Source: Limimaricola variabilis (GTDB lineage: Bacteria; Pseudomonadota; Alphaproteobacteria; Rhodobacterales; Rhodobacteraceae). Taken from it: a stretch of 64,000 bases of DNA. Below, in pieces: positions 59,449 through 64,000 of this stretch. Under the pieces are notes generated by a model that saw nothing but the letters and a program-made list of their open reading frames with translations, had not been told where the DNA came from and made no database searches. Location of the stretch: NCBI RefSeq assembly GCF_014195545.1, contig NZ_JACIBX010000016.1, positions 1-64,000 on the forward strand, read 5' to 3'. The translations under genes were made by a program, and so were the position numbers. Positions within the stretch are counted from its first letter, which is position 1. Every line of letters starts with the position of its first letter.

Positions 59449-60191
59449 TGCCGGGGCTATTCTCGCTCGAGGGCCGCAAGGCCCTCGTCACCGGTGCCAA
59501 TGCCGGGATCGGCCGTGCCATCGCGACGACGCTCGCGGCGCAGGGTGCGCATGTGGTCTGCGCCGGGCGGCGCAGCTGCGACGAGACGGTGGCGGAGATC
59601 GCGGCGGCCGGCGGCGCGGCCGAGGCGCTGCGGCTCGACTTCGCCGATCCGATGGCGGCGCGGGACGTGTTCGAGGGGGCGGGTTTCGACATCCTCGTCA
59701 ACAATGCGGGCATCATCCGCCGCGCCGACAGCGTCGATTTCACCGAGGCCGATTGGGACGATGTCGTCGACATCAACATGAAGGCGGTGTTCTTCACCAC
59801 GCAGGCCTTCGGGCGCGAGCTGATCGCGCGGGGCCGCCCCGGCGCGGTGGTCTCGATCGCCTCGCTCCTGTCGTTCCAGGGCGGGATCCGGGTGCCGTCC
59901 TACACCGCCTCGAAGCACGGGGTGGCCGGGTTGACCAAAATCCTCGCCAACGAATGGGCGAAGCACGCGATCACCGTCAACGCGGTGGCGCCGGGCTACA
60001 TCGCCACGGCGAACACGCAGGCGCTACGCGAGGACCCCGAACGCGCGCGCGCCATCCTCGACCGCATCCCCGCCGGACGCTGGGGCGCGCCCGAGGATAT
60101 CGGCGGCACCGTGGCCTTTCTCTGCTCGCCCGCGGCGACCTACCTGACCGGCGCGGTGATCAACGTCGATGGCGGCTGGATGGCGCGCTGA
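59448..60191 (+). CDS. kduD: 2-keto-3-deoxygluconate-forming dehydrogenase, copy 2
   Basis: This 247-aa short-chain dehydrogenase has TGANAGIG near residue 15, NNAG near 85 and YTASK near 151. It shares long identical blocks with copy 1 (SIASLLSFQGGIRV, NVDGGWMAR-type end, IPAGRWGAPED). It reduces 2,5-diketo-3-deoxygluconate to 2-keto-3-deoxygluconate. It is convergent with the araC-type gene and separated by only 27 bases, in which no terminator is evident. Confidence 0.92.
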   Translation: MPGLFSLEGRKALVTGANAGIGRAIATTLAAQGAHVVCAGRRSCDETVAEIAAAGGAAEALRLDFADPMAARDVFEGAGFDILVNNAGIIRRADSVDFTEADWDDVVDINMKAVFFTTQAFGRELIARGRPGAVVSIASLLSFQGGIRVPSYTASKHGVAGLTKILANEWAKHAITVNAVAPGYIATANTQALREDPERARAILDRIPAGRWGAPEDIGGTVAFLCSPAATYLTGAVINVDGGWMAR

Positions 60192-60218
60192 CGGACGTCG
60201 CGCCCGACTGCGCGTGGC

Positions 60219-61142
60219 TCAAGCCTCACGCGCCAGCACGCGTCGCTGCTCGGCCTCGTCGAGATGCAGCAGCCGCCCGTCGCGGCTCTGCCGTACGCAA
60301 TCGAGATGCGCCTTCGGGCTCAGCCCTAGCGTCCGCTTGAACACCCGCGAGAAGTAATAGGGGTCAGCGAAGCCAAGCTCGGCGGCGGTGGCGGCGACGC
60401 CGTGTCCCGTCTCGAGCAGATGCATCGCCCGCTCCATCCTGCAGAACTCGCGGTATTGCTGGGGCGTGCGACCGGTTCGGTCGCGAAAGGCACGGTGAAA
60501 GTAATCCGGATTGTAGGGGGCGTCGGACAGCGCCGCGGCGACGATGTCGGATTGCAGCGGGGCAGCCGAAATCCGCGACGCCGCCTTCATCACCGCCATG
60601 TCGATCGCCTGGGCGCCGTCGAAGCCCGCGCCGGACTCGGCGCGCCACCCCAGGAAGGCATCCTCGAGAAAGGCAATCAGCAGGACCATGAAGAGGTGGT
60701 GCTGCTGCAGGGTTACCGAGCTGGGCGGGGCACTCTGCCGGTAGTGCCACGTCATCGGCCCGATGGCTTCCCAGCGGGAAAGATGCACTTTTCTGGTGAG
60801 GTCCATCTGACCGATCAGGTCGTGACCGCCATAGGCGGTCAGCGTGAAATGCTGCGCCACGCCGAGATAGGTGTCGCGGTCGGGGTTGGCACCGATGAAC
60901 CGCTCGTCACGGCGGATCAGCATCGCTTCGCCCGGGCAGAGCGACAAGCTCTCGCCATCGATCTCGTAGCGACCCTGCCCTTCGAGGCAGATCACCAGAT
61001 CCTCCACCGGGTTCGACTTGTCGATCCGCCAGGACGCCGAATGCTGCATGCGGATCGCGGCACGGGTCAGCTTCAGGCTGAGCGCCCCGGGCGGAATCCG
61101 CGCCAGAACGCCACCTTCGATATCGTCCATCCTTTTCGTCAT
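60219..61142 (-). CDS. AraC-family transcriptional regulator
   Basis: This 307-aa regulator has an N-terminal cupin-type sensing domain (EGQGRYEIDGESLSLCPGEAMLI) and a C-terminal double helix-turn-helix (about residues 205-290: AALSDAPYNPDYFHRAFRDRTGRTPQQYREFCRMERA; AAELGFADPYYFSRVFKRTLGLSPKAHL). The start at 61142 or 61130 is uncertain because neither has a strong ribosome site. It is divergent from the ABC importer at 61326 and probably activates it when a pectic sugar binds. Confidence 0.88.
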   Translation of the reverse strand: MTKRMDDIEGGVLARIPPGALSLKLTRAAIRMQHSASWRIDKSNPVEDLVICLEGQGRYEIDGESLSLCPGEAMLIRRDERFIGANPDRDTYLGVAQHFTLTAYGGHDLIGQMDLTRKVHLSRWEAIGPMTWHYRQSAPPSSVTLQQHHLFMVLLIAFLEDAFLGWRAESGAGFDGAQAIDMAVMKAASRISAAPLQSDIVAAALSDAPYNPDYFHRAFRDRTGRTPQQYREFCRMERAMHLLETGHGVAATAAELGFADPYYFSRVFKRTLGLSPKAHLDCVRQSRDGRLLHLDEAEQRRVLAREA

Positions 61143-61182
61143 ATTGAGGCATCCCCAGCATCGAGACGAATTTCTTATATTC

Positions 61183-61192
61183 ATCATACAAG
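61183..61192. promoter_or_regulatory. GntR 2-like site C in araC-ABC intergenic region
   Basis: ATCATACAAG is the reverse complement of the CTTGTATGAT core seen at site A (57424) and partly at site B. It lies in the AT-rich centre of the divergent region, 140 bases upstream of the ABC permease. It could bring the importer under the same GntR control. Confidence 0.35.
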
Positions 61193-61275
61193 CTGCGAGT
61201 CGCGTCCGGCAAGGGCCGGTCCGACCCCGCGTTGGAGGCGCGGGCCGCACCGATCCAGATCTACGGGAGGATAGC

Positions 61276-61329
61276 ATGCACAGAACCGACCCGCATCCTG
61301 CGGGGCCCGGCTGGGAGGACAGGCGATGA
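61276..61329 (+). CDS. Possible 17-codon leader peptide
   Basis: An ATG at 61276, preceded by GGGAGGATAGC, opens a 17-codon frame (MHRTDPHPAGPGWEDRR) whose TGA overlaps the permease ATG (ATGA). The good ribosome site and the overlap suggest it is translated and couples to the permease. There is no family similarity, so this could be chance. Confidence 0.35.
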   Translation: MHRTDPHPAGPGWEDRR

Positions 61330-62207
61330 CCAGATCACGCGGTCTCGGGCTGGCCTATCTCAGCCCCTACATCATCGGACTCATGGTGTTCACCATGGTG
61401 CCCTTCCTCGCCTCGCTCTGGCTCAGCTTCACCGATTACGACCTGATGAGCGCGCCGGTCTGGACCGGTCTCGACAACTATATCGAACTGTTCACCGAGG
61501 ATCGCACCTTCCGTCGCTCACTCTGGGTGACGCTGGTCTACGTCTTCGTGACGGTGCCGCTGAAGCTCGGCTTTGCGTTGTTCATCGCATACATCCTTAA
61601 TTACAAGCTGCGCTTCATCAACCTGTTTCGCACCGCCTTCTACGTGCCCTCGATCCTAGGCGGATCGATCGCAATCGCGGTGCTGTGGCGCTACATCTTC
61701 GCCACCGAGGGGCTGGTGAACATGTTTCTGGCGCAGTTCGGGGTCGAGCCGATCAACTGGTTCGGCGATCCGACCAACGCGCTGTTCACCATCACGCTCC
61801 TGCGCTGCTGGCAGTTCGGGTCGGCGATGGTGATCTTCCTCGCGGCGCTGCAGAGCATCGACAAGTCGCTCTACGAGGCGGCAGCGATCGACGGCGCGTC
61901 GAAGCTGCACAGCTTCGTCTTCATCACCATCCCGCTGATCACTCCGGTGATCTTCTTCAACCTGATCATGCAGATGGTCCAAGCGTTCCAGGAGTTCAAC
62001 GGTCCCTACATCATCACCCAGGGCGGCCCGCTGAAATCCACCTACCTGCTGCCGCTCTACATCTATGACGAGGCCTTCCGGCGCTTCGACATGGGCTACG
62101 CCTCGGCGATCGCCTGGGTGCTGTTCGTCATCATCATGATCCTCACCCTCGTTGCCTTCTGGTCGTCTAAGAAGTGGGTGTTCTACGCCGGCGACAAGCG
62201 GAGCTGA
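61326..62207 (+). CDS. ABC sugar transporter permease (MalF/TogM type)
   Basis: This 293-aa inner-membrane permease has about six hydrophobic segments (LAYLSPYIIGLMVFTMVPFLASL first). The EAA loop reads EAAAIDGASKLHSFVFITIPLITP. It is the first subunit of an importer without a binding-protein gene upstream. In oligogalacturonide (Tog) importers the order is permease, permease, ATPase, binding protein, which this arrangement would match if the binding protein lies just beyond the window. Confidence 0.9.
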   Translation: MTRSRGLGLAYLSPYIIGLMVFTMVPFLASLWLSFTDYDLMSAPVWTGLDNYIELFTEDRTFRRSLWVTLVYVFVTVPLKLGFALFIAYILNYKLRFINLFRTAFYVPSILGGSIAIAVLWRYIFATEGLVNMFLAQFGVEPINWFGDPTNALFTITLLRCWQFGSAMVIFLAALQSIDKSLYEAAAIDGASKLHSFVFITIPLITPVIFFNLIMQMVQAFQEFNGPYIITQGGPLKSTYLLPLYIYDEAFRRFDMGYASAIAWVLFVIIMILTLVAFWSSKKWVFYAGDKRS

Positions 62208-62210
62208 GAG

Positions 62211-63134
62211 ATGAGCCAGATCGACAACATCGAGGACACTTTTGCCGTCGCCGCCGCCGCGCGTTCGGATGCCGAGATCACCCGTCGTCGTCAGCGCCGC
62301 GCCCAGGCCGTCTCGGCCGCGATCCGCTACGCGGTGCTGGGCGCGGTGGGGCTCGTGATGCTCTACCCGCTAATCTGGCTGGTGGGCGCGTCGTTCAAGA
62401 CCAATGGCGAGATCTTCGCCAATCCGGGCTTCCTGCCCAAGGAGCCGACGCTGTCGGGCTATGTCGAGGGCTGGCAGACCTCCACGCCCTATACCTTCGG
62501 GCGGTTCTTTTGGAACTCCTTCCTGATCATCCTGCCCAAGACCATCGGCACGGCGATCTCCTGCACTCTGGTGGCCTACGGCTTCGCACGCTTCGACTTC
62601 CCGTTCAAAAAAATCCTGTTCGGTTCGGTGATCGCGATCCTGCTCCTGCCCAACGTGGTCACCCGGATCCCGCAATACATCCTGTTCCGCGACCTGGGCT
62701 GGCTCGACAGCTTCCTGCCCTTGTGGGTGCCCTCGGCGCTGGCGGGCGACGCGTTCTTCGTGTTCATGCTGGTACAGTTCCTGCGCGCCATCCCCACAGA
62801 CATGGAGGAGGCGGCACGGGTCGACGGAGCAAATTCCTGGCAGACGCTGCTGTTCATCGTGGTGCCGATGCTGGCCCCGGCGCTGATCTCAGTCTGCCTG
62901 TTTCAGTTCATGTGGACCATGAACGACTTCCTTGGCCCGCTGATCTACATCAGTTCGGTCGACAAGTACCCGGTGAGCCTCGCGCTCAAACTCTCGATCG
63001 ACACCACCGAGGCCTTCGAGTGGAACCGCATCTTGGCGATGTCGGTGCTGACCATCACGCCGGCGCTCGTCGTGTTCTTCATGGCCCAGAAATACTTCAT
63101 CGAAGGCATCTCCGCAGGCGGGGTGAAGGGATAA
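62211..63134 (+). CDS. ABC sugar transporter permease (MalG/TogN type)
   Basis: This 307-aa permease has about six membrane segments. An N-terminal cytoplasmic stretch of about 35 residues is rich in Arg and Ala (ITRRRQRRAQAVSA). The EAA loop reads EAARVDGANSWQTLLFIVVPMLAP and the end is ISAGGVKG. It follows the first permease by 3 bases and partners it. Confidence 0.92.
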   Translation: MSQIDNIEDTFAVAAAARSDAEITRRRQRRAQAVSAAIRYAVLGAVGLVMLYPLIWLVGASFKTNGEIFANPGFLPKEPTLSGYVEGWQTSTPYTFGRFFWNSFLIILPKTIGTAISCTLVAYGFARFDFPFKKILFGSVIAILLLPNVVTRIPQYILFRDLGWLDSFLPLWVPSALAGDAFFVFMLVQFLRAIPTDMEEAARVDGANSWQTLLFIVVPMLAPALISVCLFQFMWTMNDFLGPLIYISSVDKYPVSLALKLSIDTTEAFEWNRILAMSVLTITPALVVFFMAQKYFIEGISAGGVKG

Positions 63135-63137
63135 ATC

Positions 63138-64000
63138 ATGGCACAGCTTCAACTGAACCAGCTCGAAAAGACCTATGGCAGCGGCTTCAAGGCGGTGCAC
63201 GGCATCGACCTCGACGTCCAGGACGGGGAGTTCATGGTGCTGGTCGGCCCTTCGGGCTGCGCCAAATCCACCACGCTGCGGATGATCGCGGGGCTCGAGG
63301 ACGTCTCGGGTGGTGAGATCCGGATCGGCGACCGCGTCGTCAACGACCTCGTGCCGGGCAAGCGCGGCATCGCCATGGTGTTTCAGAACTACGCGCTCTA
63401 CCCGCACATGAAGGTGCGCTCCAATCTCGCCTTTGGACTCAGGCTGCAGCGCCAGTCCAAGGAGCAGATCCGCGCCGCCACCGACGAGGTGGCCCGTATC
63501 CTCGAGATCGAGCCTCTGCTTGACCGGCTGCCCAAGCAGCTCTCGGGCGGGCAGGCGCAACGTGTCGCGCTGGGACGCGCGCTGATCAAGAAGCCCGAGG
63601 TGTTCCTGTTCGACGAGCCATTGTCGAATCTCGACGCCAAGCTGCGCGCTTCGATGCGGGTGCGGATCACCGAGCTGCACCGCCGGCTAAAAGCCGAGGG
63701 CATGTCCTCGACGGTGGTCTACGTCACGCATGACCAGACCGAGGCGATGACCATGGGCGACCGGATCTGCGTGATGAAGGAGGGCCGGATCATGCAGGTG
63801 GCCGCGCCGAAGGAGCTCTACAACCGGCCCGCCAACCTGTTCGTCGCAGGTTTCATCGGCAGCCCCGAGATGAACCTGATCGGCGGCCGGATCGAAAACG
63901 GCGCGTTCCGCACCGAGGGCCAGTCGGTGCCGCTGATGGAGCCGCTGCTGCGGCGGTTGAAATCCCGCCCCGAGGCCGCCGTGCTCGGGATCAGGCCACA
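63138..64000 (+). CDS. ABC sugar transporter ATP-binding protein (MalK/UgpC type), partial
   Basis: The first 287 codons are present and the gene runs off the right edge. The Q-loop (VFQNYALYPHM), LSGGQ signature (135-139), Walker B VFLFDEP (155-161) and switch histidine (VTHDQ, H198) are all present. Two unusual substitutions stand out. Walker A reads GPSGCAKST, with A42 in place of the usual Gly. The residue after LSGGQ is Ala instead of Arg. The start at 63138 is 3 bases after the permease stop. It energises the importer encoded by the two upstream permease genes. Confidence 0.9.
   Translation, partial: MAQLQLNQLEKTYGSGFKAVHGIDLDVQDGEFMVLVGPSGCAKSTTLRMIAGLEDVSGGEIRIGDRVVNDLVPGKRGIAMVFQNYALYPHMKVRSNLAFGLRLQRQSKEQIRAATDEVARILEIEPLLDRLPKQLSGGQAQRVALGRALIKKPEVFLFDEPLSNLDAKLRASMRVRITELHRRLKAEGMSSTVVYVTHDQTEAMTMGDRICVMKEGRIMQVAAPKELYNRPANLFVAGFIGSPEMNLIGGRIENGAFRTEGQSVPLMEPLLRRLKSRPEAAVLGIRP

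Noticed and set aside
60192-60218. Terminator between kduD copy 2 and the araC-type gene
   Set aside because: The 27-base gap has only GC-rich partial repeats and no convincing stem-loop.
1-64000. CRISPR array, rRNA, tRNA or phage structural genes
   Set aside because: No regularly spaced repeats, no rRNA-like conserved stretches, no convincing tRNA cloverleaf and no capsid, tail or packaging proteins were seen. The recombinases alone do not make a prophage.

Overview
The window is high-GC DNA from an alphaproteobacterium. Gene content and style (TRAP, TAXI-TRAP, Tct and ABC importers in quick succession, ATGA/GTGA stop-start overlaps, a Rhizobium-type rha locus, recombinase and IS scars) fit a Rhodobacterales (Roseobacter-group) accessory replicon or genomic island. 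There is no rRNA, tRNA, replication or other taxonomic marker, so this placement is inference. Almost every gene serves uptake and breakdown of plant or algal carbon acids and pectic sugars.

Region 1 (1-21.8 kb) is bracketed by two nearly identical tyrosine recombinase genes (155-1189 and 20704-21738). They lie in the same orientation, and each has a loxP/dif-like palindrome just upstream of its start. A partial IS5-type transposase lies at the left edge. A truncated hupE/ureJ-like gene abuts the first palindrome, and IS3 and IS256 remnants lie at 10.3-10.5 kb. Between the recombinases are two acid-catabolism blocks. (a) ttuC-ttuD-pyk encodes a tartrate-to-pyruvate route, with a divergent LysR regulator and a TAXI-TRAP importer. 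(b) An IclR-linked minus-strand run holds TAXI SBP, TAXI permease, class III CoA-transferase, citryl-CoA lyase-like protein and TctC-B-A. A lactonase (SMP-30 family) follows the iclR gene. I read block (b) as import, CoA activation and cleavage of a citrate-like acid.

Region 2 (21.9-41.5 kb) is for rhamnose and rhamnosides. It has an ABC sugar importer, a GH78 alpha-L-rhamnosidase and a LacI regulator. Then comes a complete rhaRSTPQUK / rhaDI locus in the arrangement known from Rhizobium leguminosarum, followed by an FMN-dependent lactate dehydrogenase that can oxidise the lactate made by RhaD.

Region 3 (41.4-64 kb) is for uronates of pectin. It has a KdgR-type regulator, a GH105 unsaturated rhamnogalacturonyl hydrolase, a DctPQM TRAP importer and kduI-kduD. 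Next are an orphan peptide/oligosaccharide-type SBP and an enolase-superfamily enzyme with a GntR regulator. A minus-strand operon then carries a second TRAP importer, uronate dehydrogenase and alpha-ketoglutarate semialdehyde dehydrogenase. Last come a second GntR regulator, kdgF with a second kduI-kduD pair, an AraC regulator and the start of an ABC importer that runs off the right edge.

Together regions 2 and 3 look like a rhamnogalacturonan-I utilisation locus. GH78 and GH105 release rhamnose and (unsaturated) galacturonate. Rhamnose goes through RhaU/I/K/D to DHAP and lactate. Unsaturated galacturonate goes through KdgF/KduI/KduD to 2-keto-3-deoxygluconate. Saturated galacturonate goes through Udh towards alpha-ketoglutarate. 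Non-coding signals include hairpins in five substrate-binding-protein/permease gaps, a convergent-gene terminator, and several palindromic operator candidates beside the regulators.
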